Source of the DNA: Methanosarcina mazei S-6
GTDB taxonomy: Archaea; Halobacteriota; Methanosarcinia; Methanosarcinales; Methanosarcinaceae
Assembly (NCBI RefSeq): GCF_000970205.1
Contig: NZ_CP009512.1
Coordinates: 1,054,001-1,118,000 of the forward strand
Length of the DNA stretch: 64,000 nt
Direction of reading: 5' to 3'
The first letter of the stretch is position 1. Each line of letters starts with the position of its first letter. Below, one piece after another: positions 1-9,127 of this stretch. Made by a program: the position numbers and the translations under genes. The notes beneath the pieces were generated by a model. It did no database searches. It worked only from the letters and a program-made list of their open reading frames with translations, and was not told the DNA's origin.

Positions 1-272
1 TTTAATCATAACTTCTATAAATTAAATAAGCACTAATATAAAAACTTTATAATTTTCTAGCAAAAGTTAATAAATTAAGAGGGTGTAGTATCTGTTGTAA
101 AATTATAAACCTGTATGTAGAGAGTCAGTGATGGGAACCATAAGCATCAGCTCCTGAACATATATTCCCTATAGTAGATCACAATCAAAAAAATAATATT
201 AGGTGCTGGGGATGGAGCCTTCTGGCTTTTCTATATACCTTCATTCAAAAGAAATGATGGAGTGAAAACAGA
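1..272. other. Upstream region of the archaellin gene
   Basis: AT-rich sequence with no convincing ORF. It holds the upstream control region of flaB: TATA-like tracts occur around 40-55, and a GGAG at about 258-261 lies roughly 10 nt before the flaB ATG. No tRNA or hairpin was recognised. Confidence 0.4.
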
Positions 273-863
273 ATGAAAGGGATTTTTAGTATCTTTAGAA
301 AAGATGATAAAGCCTTTACAGGGCTTGAATCCGCAATAGTGCTGACCGCCTTCGTAGTGGTGGCAGCAGTTTTCTCTTATGTCGTGCTCGGGGCTGGTTT
401 TACAACCTCAGATACCGCCAAGAAGACCATTGACGAAGGCGTCAAACAGACCACTTCTTCCGTAGAGCTTGCAGGTGATGTGATTGCAAATAGTGCCGAT
501 CGATCAAAAGTGGATACTATTGTTGTCACCCTTCAACTCACAGCAGGACAATCTCCTGTGGATATAGGAGCCGATAGTAATGCCGGAATGCTGGTGGTAG
601 CTTATGCAGACAACGCTACATACAACCAAAGCTTGAGCTGGACTAAGGATTTTGTGGGAGACAATGATAAAGACGCGATTCTAGAACAGCATGAAAAAGT
701 TCAATTAACTCTCGCTGTACCTTCTGGCTCAATGCTTCAAGGTACCTCTGATCAGGTTGTAAACAGAGAATTCAAGCTTGAGATTAAACCGAAAATAGGT
801 GCAATAGTTCCGATAACAAGAGTGACTCCACCACAGCTTGATAAAGTTATGGTCCTGAAGTAA
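273..863 (+). CDS. flaB: Archaellin (archaeal flagellin) precursor FlaB
   Basis: Major filament subunit of the archaellum, assembled outside the cell. The 196-residue protein begins with a short basic class III leader (MKGIFSIFRKDDKA) followed by FTGLESAIVLTAFVVVAAVF, the hydrophobic helix that forms the filament core. K-A before F fits the prepilin-peptidase (FlaK/PibD) rule, so mature protein probably starts at Phe15. The rest is the beta-rich outer domain, with possible N-glycosylation sequons such as NAT and NQS. It is the first gene of an archaellum cluster reaching flaJ, and the only archaellin in it, where many archaea carry several. Confidence 0.95.
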   Translation: MKGIFSIFRKDDKAFTGLESAIVLTAFVVVAAVFSYVVLGAGFTTSDTAKKTIDEGVKQTTSSVELAGDVIANSADRSKVDTIVVTLQLTAGQSPVDIGADSNAGMLVVAYADNATYNQSLSWTKDFVGDNDKDAILEQHEKVQLTLAVPSGSMLQGTSDQVVNREFKLEIKPKIGAIVPITRVTPPQLDKVMVLK

Positions 864-937
864 CCCCAGTAAGGGGATACTTCCCCTTTTACTGCTATAA
901 AAACGGAAATTTTTATTTTCGTTATCAGGTGGTAAGT

Positions 938-1714
938 ATGGAACTTGATAAAAGAGTTGACGAAATAGAAATCGAACTTAAAATCATGAAAGGGGAGATC
1001 AAAGAATTACTCGTTGACATAAGAGACCTTGTGAATAAAAATGAAAATCCTTTCTGCAGCATCCCATGCTCTGAGACATTAAAAAGCCCGGCACCGGCTA
1101 AAGATGAAATTGAATGTAACCAGCCAGGCGTGGCCGGGAATGAAGACGCAGAATGCAGGCTTTGTGAAGGAGCTTCGGAAACAGAGAATCAAACTATAAA
1201 GAAGAACGAAGATTCCCTGCAACCAGTCATATCAGACCGGAAAAGTCCTGTACAAAATATCAGGAAACAGGAAGAACACAGACCTAAACCTGAGAGCTTC
1301 CGGAAAATCGATACGTTTATGCTTGTCGAACTTATGCGCTGGGTGGACTATGCTGTCAGGACAGTAGGTCACGAAAACCTCGAAGGACTTCTGAACCTCT
1401 ATGCTCTTACGGGACATCTCCCTGAAGAGACGAAAAAGATCATCGAAAACATTGCAAACCTCTCAATTGAAGAGCCCGCTGAAGAAGACAGGGTCAGTAT
1501 GAAAGATAACATAACTGTACTTTCGCAGTTGAGTGCAATCCTGAGCCCTGAAGGTTTCAGGAAGAATATCCAGCCATTTTATGAAACTCCGGGCTGGAGA
1601 GATAAAGAAAATGAGAAAAAAACAGGGCTTGTCTCAGTTGAATTTAAGCCTCAGAAAGCTGAGAGGTCAAAACGAGCTGCTTCCAGCAAATCTGATACCA
1701 GGCGGCGCATTTGA
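938..1714 (+). CDS. Archaellum accessory protein of the FlaC/D/E family
   Basis: Cytosolic archaellum accessory protein, in euryarchaea thought to link the motor to chemotaxis signalling. The N-terminus (about residues 1-35) is a heptad-rich coiled coil, a variable hydrophilic linker follows, and residues about 120-205 hold the conserved FlaCE-type domain (TFMLVELMRWVDYAVRTVG). A basic tail ends the protein. I chose ATG 938 because AGGTGGT at 927-933 sits just before it; a GTG at 929 would overlap that site. It lies between flaB and flaF as in other euryarchaeal operons. Whether it corresponds to C, D or E cannot be decided here. Confidence 0.8.
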   Translation: MELDKRVDEIEIELKIMKGEIKELLVDIRDLVNKNENPFCSIPCSETLKSPAPAKDEIECNQPGVAGNEDAECRLCEGASETENQTIKKNEDSLQPVISDRKSPVQNIRKQEEHRPKPESFRKIDTFMLVELMRWVDYAVRTVGHENLEGLLNLYALTGHLPEETKKIIENIANLSIEEPAEEDRVSMKDNITVLSQLSAILSPEGFRKNIQPFYETPGWRDKENEKKTGLVSVEFKPQKAERSKRAASSKSDTRRRI

Positions 1715-1920
1715 GGCAGGTAGATACATCTTCATAAATCGAATCAAACTTTCATAAACTAAAATCAAATCTTCGTAAATTAAGATTCTATAATTGAGAA
1801 ATTGTCATCTCTGGAATTGTCATCTTTATTAACGGTATCATCTGGCATTGCCCATTTAGCATTGTCCTGTTTGATACAGCTTCAAATCATACATTGGCCA
1901 GCCTGATAAACCGGCTGATC

Positions 1921-1998
1921 AAAATCAAAATCAAAATCAAAATCAAAATCAAAATCAAAATCAAAATCAAAATCAAAATCAAAATCAAAATCAAAATC
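1921..1998 (+). repeat. Hexanucleotide microsatellite, 13 x AAAATC
   Basis: Thirteen uninterrupted copies of AAAATC lie 46 bp upstream of the flaF start codon, between the FlaC/D/E gene and flaF. Such a tract can change copy number by slippage. It is outside any accepted coding region, so an effect would be on spacing, mRNA structure or translation of flaF and downstream genes. Confidence 0.97.
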
Positions 1999-2044
1999 AA
2001 TTTCTCCGGTCCAAAGATCGGAAAAGTAAAGCGGGGGTCGAAAA

Positions 2045-2536
2045 TTGGGTGGGGAATCGATAAGCTCTGCAATTCTGACAATAGCATCCGTCATTTGTGC
2101 ATTCGGGTTTGTTTCAGCTGTCTACCCCTCCGTCATCTCTGCCGGAGACCCTATAATGAGCCGAACGGACTCTATGGGAGACCAGATCATGACAGATATC
2201 GAAATCCTGCATGAAGCAAGAGGGGCTGAAGGTACGGAAATTCATGTATGGATAAAAAATGTGGGATGTAAGGAAATACCCTCATACACACTTCCCGATT
2301 CAGACCTCTTTTTCGGAGAGGCCGGGAACTTTGAGCATATCCCCTATGACGAAAACGGGAATCTGGCCCCAGGGTGGAGTTATCTTATCGAACAGGGGGG
2401 GGACAGTGACTGGGATAAAGGGGAAACTCTATGCGTAAAAATTAAACCTTCAGGTCTGCCTGTAAGCGGGGAAAAATATTTTATTAAGTTCAGTACATAC
2501 AACGGGGTTTCTGAAGAGGCCTATTTCACGGTTTAA
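2045..2536 (+). CDS. flaF: Archaellum stator-type protein FlaF
   Basis: FlaF is a monotopic membrane protein whose C-terminal beta-sandwich faces the S-layer and anchors the archaellum motor. The 163-residue product has one N-terminal membrane helix (about residues 8-28, ISSAILTIASVICAFGFVSA) and a beta-rich domain with Gly/Asn/Asp turns. The start is read as TTG 2045, preceded by GCGGGGGT as ribosome-binding site; no ATG gives the membrane helix. Its stop is 15 nt before the flaG ATG, with AAGGGG between. The AAAATC microsatellite lies directly upstream. Confidence 0.85.
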   Translation: MGGESISSAILTIASVICAFGFVSAVYPSVISAGDPIMSRTDSMGDQIMTDIEILHEARGAEGTEIHVWIKNVGCKEIPSYTLPDSDLFFGEAGNFEHIPYDENGNLAPGWSYLIEQGGDSDWDKGETLCVKIKPSGLPVSGEKYFIKFSTYNGVSEEAYFTV

Positions 2537-2551
2537 TAAGGGGTTCGAGTG

Positions 2552-3073
2552 ATGGGGTTCGGGTCAATAATTGCAGCAATGATTTCGGTTTCAACCATCC
2601 TTCTAGCCTCTTACGTCTGCTCTAAAGGGGGGTTTTACATGGCAAACGGGCTCTCAAATTCGGTTATTGAAATGCAGGAAAACAGAAATGAAATTCTGAA
2701 GACCGAAATAGAGGTTAAAGGTGCTGAAAACGTCTCCACAGATGGAGTGGACATTCTTGTATCCCTGAAAAACACAGGCTCGACAAAAATCGGGGACTTC
2801 ACTTATATGGACATAATAGTTGCCTATCAAAATGAATCGAACAGCATGGAAACAGTATGGATTCCCTATCAGGAAGAAGTCCTTTGCGAAAACAACTGGA
2901 CAAAAATGGGAATCATTCCGGACCTCATAAACCCCGGAGTCTTTGACCCGGGAGAGAAGATGGAACTGATTGTCCGGCTGAACGCTTCAGACCTTTCCGG
3001 CTATTCCAGCATTAAATGGCTTCTTGTGACTGCCCCGAATGGAGTAAAGGCTTCATGGTATTTCAAAGGATGA
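2552..3073 (+). CDS. flaG: Archaellum stator-type protein FlaG
   Basis: Partner of FlaF; in other archaea FlaG forms filaments capped by FlaF that connect the motor to the S-layer. The protein (173 aa) has a single N-terminal membrane helix (IIAAMISVSTILLASYVC) and a beta-sandwich domain with several NxS/T sequons. ATG 2552 is preferred over GTG 2549 because AAGGGG at 2538-2543 is spaced 8 nt from it. It is tightly linked to flaF, while about 260 bp separate it from flaH. Confidence 0.85.
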   Translation: MGFGSIIAAMISVSTILLASYVCSKGGFYMANGLSNSVIEMQENRNEILKTEIEVKGAENVSTDGVDILVSLKNTGSTKIGDFTYMDIIVAYQNESNSMETVWIPYQEEVLCENNWTKMGIIPDLINPGVFDPGEKMELIVRLNASDLSGYSSIKWLLVTAPNGVKASWYFKG

Positions 3074-3334
3074 TCTTTCAAGTTGAGTAAACATTATTCA
3101 AATATACTAATATTTAGAGATAGTAATAATCCGAGACATTAATTTCAGAAATCGTAATTTCAGAGATCGTAATAATCAAAGATAGTAATATTTAGAGACA
3201 GAGTAATATTCTGCAAATAACTCACACAGGCAACAAACCTGTTCCTGTAAAGCTGGCTGTAAAGCCAGATGTGAGAAGCCAAGGGACTTTTAAGGGACCT
3301 CAGGGATTGACAGGTCTGAGAAGGGGGGAGAGAC
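3074..3334. other. Intergenic gap inside the archaellum cluster with short degenerate repeats
   Basis: No gene is seen. At about 3110-3205 a short AT-rich motif of the form GAGATAGTAATA or GAGATCGTAAT recurs four or five times with small changes. A GGGGGGAGAG run just before 3335 supplies the flaH ribosome-binding site. The gap could carry an internal promoter or a processing site. Confidence 0.5.
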
Positions 3335-4129
3335 ATGGAAATAAACAAAGGGGAAGGAGCAGTATTAGGAAAAGAATTTTTTTGTGAAGAGGAACCTGGC
3401 TACCTGATAGAAGAAGAGGAAGAGAAAGAGCTTCTGGAGTTTATATCCTCCGGAAATCTGGAAATAGACAGGAGACTGGAAGGGGGTATTCCTGCGGGTT
3501 CACTCTGCCTCCTGGAAGGTGCAAACGACAGTGGCAAATCTATTTTTCTGCAGCAGATAATATGGGGGGCCCTTAACCAGGATAAAACTGTGCTTTTTTT
3601 GACAACGGAAAAGACCTCAAAAGAAGTCCTTAACCAGATGGAGAGCTTAAAGCGCGGGATTTCGGACTATTTCATAATAGGGAGGTCAAAGATATTTGAA
3701 ATCAATGCAGGTTATGTTGAAGAAAACCCGCGTTTAAGTGAGAGCCTGCTGCAGGTGCTTCTCGAATGCATACAGAGATGTGAAGAAGAACTGGTCCTTA
3801 TAGATTCCCTTACAATTTTTGCAGTTAATGCCTCGGAAAATGCGGTGTTAAACTTCTTTACGGAATGTGTAAAACTTTGTGACAGGGGAAAAACCATTCT
3901 CATCAGCGTGCACGGGTACGCTTTTTCGCAGGCGGTACTCTACAGGCTGAGATCAGTTTGCAGCGCCTGTCTGGAACTCAGGATAGAGCAGGTTGGGGAC
4001 CAGTGGGTAAAAACTATGGAAATCCAGAAACTGAGGGGTGCCAGGAAAACTACGGGAAATCTGCTTAGCTTTGATGTGGACAGCGAATTCGGGCTGAAAA
4101 TAATTCCTGTTTCAAAGATTAAAGCCTGA
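3335..4129 (+). CDS. flaH: Archaellum motor ATP-binding protein FlaH
   Basis: RecA/KaiC-like protein that forms a ring beneath FlaJ and works with the FlaI ATPase in archaellum assembly and rotation. Residues 62-69 form a Walker A (GANDSGKS), and LVLIDSLT at about 153-160 is the Walker B region. The 264-aa length is close to the family norm, with an acidic N-terminal extension rich in Glu. ATG 3335 follows a strong GGGGGGAGAG. The stop is 63 nt before flaI. Confidence 0.92.
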   Translation: MEINKGEGAVLGKEFFCEEEPGYLIEEEEEKELLEFISSGNLEIDRRLEGGIPAGSLCLLEGANDSGKSIFLQQIIWGALNQDKTVLFLTTEKTSKEVLNQMESLKRGISDYFIIGRSKIFEINAGYVEENPRLSESLLQVLLECIQRCEEELVLIDSLTIFAVNASENAVLNFFTECVKLCDRGKTILISVHGYAFSQAVLYRLRSVCSACLELRIEQVGDQWVKTMEIQKLRGARKTTGNLLSFDVDSEFGLKIIPVSKIKA

Positions 4130-4192
4130 AAAAATGAAAAAAGCGTCCGGAGAGATGGTTCCCGGAAAGAAAAACCCGAATGAGGAATCTAG

Positions 4193-6040
4193 ATGGAAGC
4201 TCTGCCTTTTAACCCGTTGCCTGCACCGGAGAATGGGGGGCGTTCCAGAAAAGAGGTATATGCAATCCTTTCTCCGGAAATGCAGGAGTTCGTTGGCAGG
4301 GAAGAAAATCACCATATCCTTGATTATATCTGCAGGCTTCCAGCGGAAGAAATAGGATTTCCGGAGTTCTACCCGAGAATTTCCAGGTCCATGAAAAGCA
4401 TTAAACGCCCCAATCTGATTTATCCTGCCGGAAAAGGGCTTGCTGTTCATATATATCCGGATAAGGAAGACGTAAGGAATTACTACATTCCCATAGAGCC
4501 CTGCCTGTTCCAAAAACTGGACAGCATGCTTGAGGAAGTGGAAAAATTACTCATTGACGTGATACATGACCAGGAAATTAATACAAATGACCCTGAGGAA
4601 AAAAAGAAACTTCTCGTAAAGGCTCTTGAAAAGACCTGTGATGTAAAAGAGAATTTGAAGGAAAAACCCGGAAAATCAGAAGAAAAAGGCGGACAAAATC
4701 AAAAAGATACAGATCAGAAAAAAAATAAGGAAAAAGATTCCCTGAAAGAAGGAAAGAATGACGGAAAAACCGGATTTATCGGAAACCTTAAGGGAGCCGG
4801 TAAATTATTCGGTTCAGGAAAACCGAAGAAAATTTCCGTAACTCCTCAGGAATTCAATGCAATCAAATATCGGATGGTCAGGGATAAGGTGGGGATGGGA
4901 GTGCTCGAACCTTTACTGCTTGACTCAAACATAGAAGATATAAGCTGCAGCGGTCTTGGAAGGATCTTTGTTGAGCATAAGGTATTTTCGTCCCTTAAAA
5001 CAACAATCTCGTTTGAGGAAATTGAAGAACTCAATTCTTTTGTCATACAGATGTCCGAAAAAGTAGGAAAGCCGATCACCTACAGGGACCCTATAGTAGA
5101 TACGGCTCTTCCGGACGGGTCAAGGATTAATATCGTATTCGGAGAAGATGTATCAAAACGTGGGAGCAATTTTACAATCAGGAAATTCATGGGAGTCCCA
5201 ATTTCAATCCTCGAACTTGTAGAGTTCGGTACAATTGACTATACAATGGCTGCATACATGTGGATGATGCTCAGGGCAGGGATGAACTGTTTTGTTTCGG
5301 GAGAAACAGCTTCCGGGAAGACCACAATGATGAACGCTGTGACCACTTTCCTTCCTCCGGATTCAAAAATAGTCTCTATAGAAGACACACCGGAATTGCA
5401 GGTTCCCCACAAGAACTGGACCCGTGAGGTTACAAGGACTACGAGGGACGACAGCGGGTCTGATGTTTCCATGTTTGACCTCCTTAAGGCAGCCCTGCGA
5501 CAGCGCCCGAATGAGATTATGATAGGAGAGATCCGTGGGGTTGAGGGAAGTATCGCTTTTCAGGCGATGCAAACAGGGCACCCGGTAATGTCAACGTTCC
5601 ATGCAGCATCGGTTGAAAAACTGATCCAGAGGCTTACCGGAGACCCCATAAATGTGCCCAAAAATTATGTGGATAACCTGAATGTGGTCATTATCCAGAG
5701 TGCTGTAAACGTCCCCGGGAAAGGGCTTGGAAGAAGGGTACTGAGCATAAACGAGATAGTTGGCTATGATGCTGTGAACCAGGCTTTTAATTTTATGGAT
5801 ATTTTCAAATGGGACCCTGCGACAGATACGTTCAAATTCACGGGAAAAAACAACTCCTACCTTCTGGAACATAAAATTGCCCCGCGAATGGGAATTCCCG
5901 AAACCCAGGTCAGGAAGATATACTCTGAGCTTGACAGGAGATCAAAAATCCTGAGAAAAATCCACCAGGCAAATATTACGAATTTCTATGACCTGTTTAC
6001 TACCCTGATCCAGCTTGAGGAAGCGGGGGTAATATCATGA
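4193..6040 (+). CDS. flaI: Archaellum motor ATPase FlaI
   Basis: Type II/IV secretion superfamily hexameric ATPase driving both assembly and rotation of the archaellum. The 615-aa protein is longer than the usual roughly 550 because of a lysine/glutamate-rich linker at about residues 125-205. The catalytic part has the Walker A GETASGKTT at about 369-377 and Walker B EIMIGEIRG near 441, followed by the His-box region MSTFHAASVEKLIQRL. The start ATG has GAGG 7 nt upstream. Its stop overlaps the flaJ start in ATGA, so flaI and flaJ are probably translationally coupled. Confidence 0.95.
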   Translation: MEALPFNPLPAPENGGRSRKEVYAILSPEMQEFVGREENHHILDYICRLPAEEIGFPEFYPRISRSMKSIKRPNLIYPAGKGLAVHIYPDKEDVRNYYIPIEPCLFQKLDSMLEEVEKLLIDVIHDQEINTNDPEEKKKLLVKALEKTCDVKENLKEKPGKSEEKGGQNQKDTDQKKNKEKDSLKEGKNDGKTGFIGNLKGAGKLFGSGKPKKISVTPQEFNAIKYRMVRDKVGMGVLEPLLLDSNIEDISCSGLGRIFVEHKVFSSLKTTISFEEIEELNSFVIQMSEKVGKPITYRDPIVDTALPDGSRINIVFGEDVSKRGSNFTIRKFMGVPISILELVEFGTIDYTMAAYMWMMLRAGMNCFVSGETASGKTTMMNAVTTFLPPDSKIVSIEDTPELQVPHKNWTREVTRTTRDDSGSDVSMFDLLKAALRQRPNEIMIGEIRGVEGSIAFQAMQTGHPVMSTFHAASVEKLIQRLTGDPINVPKNYVDNLNVVIIQSAVNVPGKGLGRRVLSINEIVGYDAVNQAFNFMDIFKWDPATDTFKFTGKNNSYLLEHKIAPRMGIPETQVRKIYSELDRRSKILRKIHQANITNFYDLFTTLIQLEEAGVIS

Positions 6041-7599
6041 ATTATGCAGAGATGGCTCCGTACTTAAAAATAAATTCTGCGAAGCGGGGAGTTGAAGGGT
6101 ATTTCAGTCTTGCCCGAAAACTGAAGAGCACAAAAGTCGTTGAAAGGGTCAATGATGATATGCTCTTCCTGCTGACGTATATGGCAGCTATCTCAACCGC
6201 GGATATCGAAAGGGACAGGATATTCGATTATGCAGGGAGACAGAAGGAATATGAGGCTTCAAAATATTTCTGGCAGATACATATCCTTGCTTCAAAATGG
6301 GGATATGAGTATGCAAAAGCATGCAAGTACATTTCCCAGAAATTAAAGGATGCCTATCTTTCAAAACTGTTCGGCAGGATGGCAAACATCCTTTCTTCAG
6401 GAGAGCCTGAGAAAAATTTCCTCAAACAGGAAAAGATCACAAGGGAAGAGATCTATTCCAACGCATACGAAAGGAGCATAGAATCCCTGAAAAAATGGAC
6501 TGACGGATACACTGCCCTGATGGTTTCCGTAACTCTTGTTGTTACCATAATCCTTGTTTCGGTCATGATCTACAATATAGAGAACATAGAAACCATTGCG
6601 TTCCTTATTGTATTGCTGACTCTCTTCATATGCGGGCTTGCCCTTTACATAATATATAAGGCGGCTCCGGCAGAAAAGAAATTGCATGCCCTCAGCCGTA
6701 AGTCCAGGGAACAGGAAAGGATAAAGTTTCTGAGCCGGGTCCTGCTTCCTCTGGGTGCATTTTCTCTTACTGTCCTGATTCTGCTCGGAACCAGAAAAGA
6801 GTATATCCTGCTTGGAGTTCCGTTCTTTACTCTTCCGATAGGCGTCCTTGCGGTGGCTGATGACAGAAAAATAGATGAAAGGGACAGCAGTTTTCCTGCA
6901 TTTATAAAAACTCTGGGAACCCTTGCCGGGACAACAGGAATCACTATAAGGAGTGCTATGGAAAACCTCGACCGGGAAACTATAGGCTGTCTCAAGCCAG
7001 GAGTCGAAGAACTTCACAAAGGCCTTTCCATGGGGTTTAAGTCCAGGCTCTGCTGGGAAAAATTCATAGGCGAAACAGGATCAGAGCTGATAAACAGGTC
7101 CTCAAGGATCTTTAACGATGCGGTCGAGCTGGGAGGCGATCCCGCTGAAATAGGGAATATAGTTTCAGCTTCAAGCCTGGCAATCGTCCTGCTCAGGATG
7201 AAGAGGCAGCTTGTAAGTTCCGGATTCAAGGGTCTTGCCTTAACCCTTCATGCTGTTATGGTCGGGCTTCTTATTTTTGTAATGGAAATAATTTCAAGGT
7301 TTAGCGGGCTTGTCTCAAAGATGAGCGAGGCTTATATGTCCGCAGAAGGGAGTATGAACGGGATGTCCGGAATGGGCATGAGCATGTTTAATGTGGCAGA
7401 AAGCGTGCCCCTGCTTTACAAATTCACTTTTTCCGTGATAATTATCCTGACAATTTCAAATACGCTCGTGGTGAAGATTGTAGAAGGAGGAGGAAATTAC
7501 AAACTTTTATTCTATGGGGGGCTGATGTCCGGAATTTCAGGGCTCTGCATGATCCTTATCCCTCCGGTAGTATCCAGGGTGTTCACATTCCAGATATGA
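6037..7599 (+). CDS. flaJ: Archaellum membrane platform protein FlaJ
   Basis: Polytopic inner-membrane platform of the archaellum, related to the T2SF/GspF family, to which FlaI and FlaH dock. The 520 residues include a cytosolic N-terminal domain (1-165), paired membrane helices at about 167-210, a second pair at about 235-275, a cytosolic loop with LAGTTGITIRSAMENLDRE, and C-terminal helices from about 390 onward. It starts inside the last codons of flaI (ATGA overlap). Repetitive A-rich DNA follows the stop, and transcription probably continues into the next gene or ends there. Confidence 0.93.
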   Translation: MNYAEMAPYLKINSAKRGVEGYFSLARKLKSTKVVERVNDDMLFLLTYMAAISTADIERDRIFDYAGRQKEYEASKYFWQIHILASKWGYEYAKACKYISQKLKDAYLSKLFGRMANILSSGEPEKNFLKQEKITREEIYSNAYERSIESLKKWTDGYTALMVSVTLVVTIILVSVMIYNIENIETIAFLIVLLTLFICGLALYIIYKAAPAEKKLHALSRKSREQERIKFLSRVLLPLGAFSLTVLILLGTRKEYILLGVPFFTLPIGVLAVADDRKIDERDSSFPAFIKTLGTLAGTTGITIRSAMENLDRETIGCLKPGVEELHKGLSMGFKSRLCWEKFIGETGSELINRSSRIFNDAVELGGDPAEIGNIVSASSLAIVLLRMKRQLVSSGFKGLALTLHAVMVGLLIFVMEIISRFSGLVSKMSEAYMSAEGSMNGMSGMGMSMFNVAESVPLLYKFTFSVIIILTISNTLVVKIVEGGGNYKLLFYGGLMSGISGLCMILIPPVVSRVFTFQI

Positions 7600-7623
7600 A
7601 CGGAGTTTTATTCAGAAAAATAA

Positions 7624-7758
7624 AAATGTGCCTGAAAAAAGTAGTTTATAAAAAAAGTAGTTTATGAAAAGGGAATTTATGAAAAAAAGTTTATGAAAAA
7701 AGAGTTTATGAAAAAAGGAGTTATGAAAAAAGGAGTTATGAAAAAGGAGTTTAAAGAG
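7624..7758 (+). repeat. Degenerate A-rich tandem repeat after flaJ
   Basis: Seven or so imperfect units of the form AAAAAAGGAGTTTATG (about 15-19 bp) follow one another between flaJ and the next gene. Several units contain GGAG followed by ATG, but each runs into stops within a few codons. Probably slippage-generated DNA. Confidence 0.75.
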
Positions 7759-7825
7759 AATTAAAGAAAGCGGCAGAAAAGATTTTTGAAATCGGGATTA
7801 ATCAGAATTGTTGGGGGGTAAAGAA

Positions 7826-8824
7826 ATGGAAAGTTTAAAAAATATAAGCATAGGCGGGTTAAGGGAACTGAAGGAAAACGGATTCAAGGGGCTGAAAATC
7901 GGCGGCTTAAAGAATTTAATAGTTAAGCCGGAAAAGCCCGGAACTGAATGCACAGGCATTGCAGATCTTGAGGATCTGGTAAAAAAGAGAGAAGATATTA
8001 AAAAAGAAATAGAAAAACTGAACCGGGAGAAAAAGGGAATAGAAACCCGGATTCATCTTATCCGGAAAACAGGAAAAGAGAAATGTGAAGAAATAACAGA
8101 ATATCCCTGGAGAGAAGAAATATTTCCCCCTCTTCCGAGAAAAGAATATGTAAAAATACCTGAAACAATAGCCGAAACTCCTGAAGTTCAGGGAGATTCT
8201 GCACCTGGGGAAGGTTTTGAAATTTCAGAGGCAAAAGACAAAGGGATGAAAATAAAAGCCGAAGAGGCAAATAAAAAATCTGAAGATAATATATCTGAAA
8301 ATGATGCATCTGAAGATAATGTATCTGAAATTAACACACCTGAAGATAATGTATCTGAAATTAACACACCTGAGGATAAGACACCTGAAAGCAGTACACC
8401 TGAAGAAAAGGTCTCACAAGATATGGCATCTGATATTATCCAGGCTGTGACTGTAGATATTGAGGGAAAAGGAGACAGGATAAACGTAATCGGGAAAAAA
8501 GACGAAGATACGGTTTTTCCGCAGAAAGAAGATAAATCAAAAACCGTGTCCTCTTTCTCAGCAGTGAAATTAAGTGAAAATAAGATCCCGGATAGAGATT
8601 CCAGCACCAGTCCAGCTGAAATGAAAAATACTGAAAGTAAGAACAACCCTGCAGCATGCCTGCTTGGAGAAAATCTGATTGAAGAGCTATTGAGCAGTGA
8701 TGACCTGTGCCCTGAAGAAGAGCAGGGTTTTGTTAAATACCTGCAGGAACCGGAAATAGGAGAGCTGGTTAAAGAGTTAAAGGACATGAAGTCACTTCTA
8801 ACCAGGGAAAAAATTGCATGTTAA
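7826..8824 (+). CDS. Uncharacterised charged coiled-coil protein linked to the archaellum operon
   Basis: I do not recognise this 332-aa protein. The N-terminus repeats a G-G-L pattern (ISIGGLRELKENGFKGLKIG, then GLKNL), followed by a coiled coil at about 50-90 (KKREDIKKEIEKLNREKKG). The middle is low-complexity and acidic, with repeats of SEDNVSEINTPE at about 165-195. The C-terminal 60 residues (LLGENLIEELLSSDDLCPEE onward) look folded and helical. There is no signal peptide or membrane segment. ATG 7826 is chosen because GGGGGG is 7 nt before it. Its place after flaJ suggests a cytosolic archaellum- or chemotaxis-related role, but that is inference. Confidence 0.7.
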   Translation: MESLKNISIGGLRELKENGFKGLKIGGLKNLIVKPEKPGTECTGIADLEDLVKKREDIKKEIEKLNREKKGIETRIHLIRKTGKEKCEEITEYPWREEIFPPLPRKEYVKIPETIAETPEVQGDSAPGEGFEISEAKDKGMKIKAEEANKKSEDNISENDASEDNVSEINTPEDNVSEINTPEDKTPESSTPEEKVSQDMASDIIQAVTVDIEGKGDRINVIGKKDEDTVFPQKEDKSKTVSSFSAVKLSENKIPDRDSSTSPAEMKNTESKNNPAACLLGENLIEELLSSDDLCPEEEQGFVKYLQEPEIGELVKELKDMKSLLTREKIAC

Positions 8825-8935
8825 ACCCGGTGAAGAGCCGAAATTAATAAAAAAACAAAAGAGAAAAGATGACGGGAACAAACCCGGCACATAAATTTTA
8901 AAAATATGTTCTTTGCAGGTATTTAAATATCAAAG

Positions 8936-9127
8936 TTATTTGTGCTCATGGAGATGGAAAAGCCCTTCCCTTGCTTTGCCAAGGAGTTTGTTTGCTTCCT
9001 CCATTTTGTTAGCAGCCTCAAGAATTTCTTCTGAAGCTTCAAGAAAACCATCTTTTTTGGCTTTCTGAGCCCATTCTCTAAAACTCTGTATATGGCTGTC
9101 GTTATGTTCAATCCAGTGTTCAATCAA
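8936..9127 (-). CDS. Small helical His/Glu-rich protein, start uncertain
   Basis: A 63-codon frame from TTG 9127 encodes IEHWIEHNDSHIQSFREWAQ followed by a helical, alanine/glutamate-rich stretch ending HLHEHK. The amphipathic, His-rich composition resembles small conserved proteins of anaerobes, but I assign no function. The same frame stays open upstream to two ATA codons at 9169 and 9163. The strong Shine-Dalgarno GGAGGG (complement of 9171-9176) lies 7-8 nt before ATA 9163, whereas TTG 9127 has none. The true start may therefore be ATA 9163, adding TEELSHDNLSH. Confidence 0.6.
   Translation of the reverse strand: MIEHWIEHNDSHIQSFREWAQKAKKDGFLEASEEILEAANKMEEANKLLGKAREGLFHLHEHK

Noticed and set aside
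1894-2214. ORF with a long Lys-Ile repeat
   Set aside because: It is only the AAAATC microsatellite read in one frame, overlaps flaF out of frame, and has no ribosome-binding site.
7660-7755. Series of short leader peptides from repeated GGAG-ATG units
   Set aside because: Each frame closes within a few codons and the units are not conserved; slippage is a simpler explanation.
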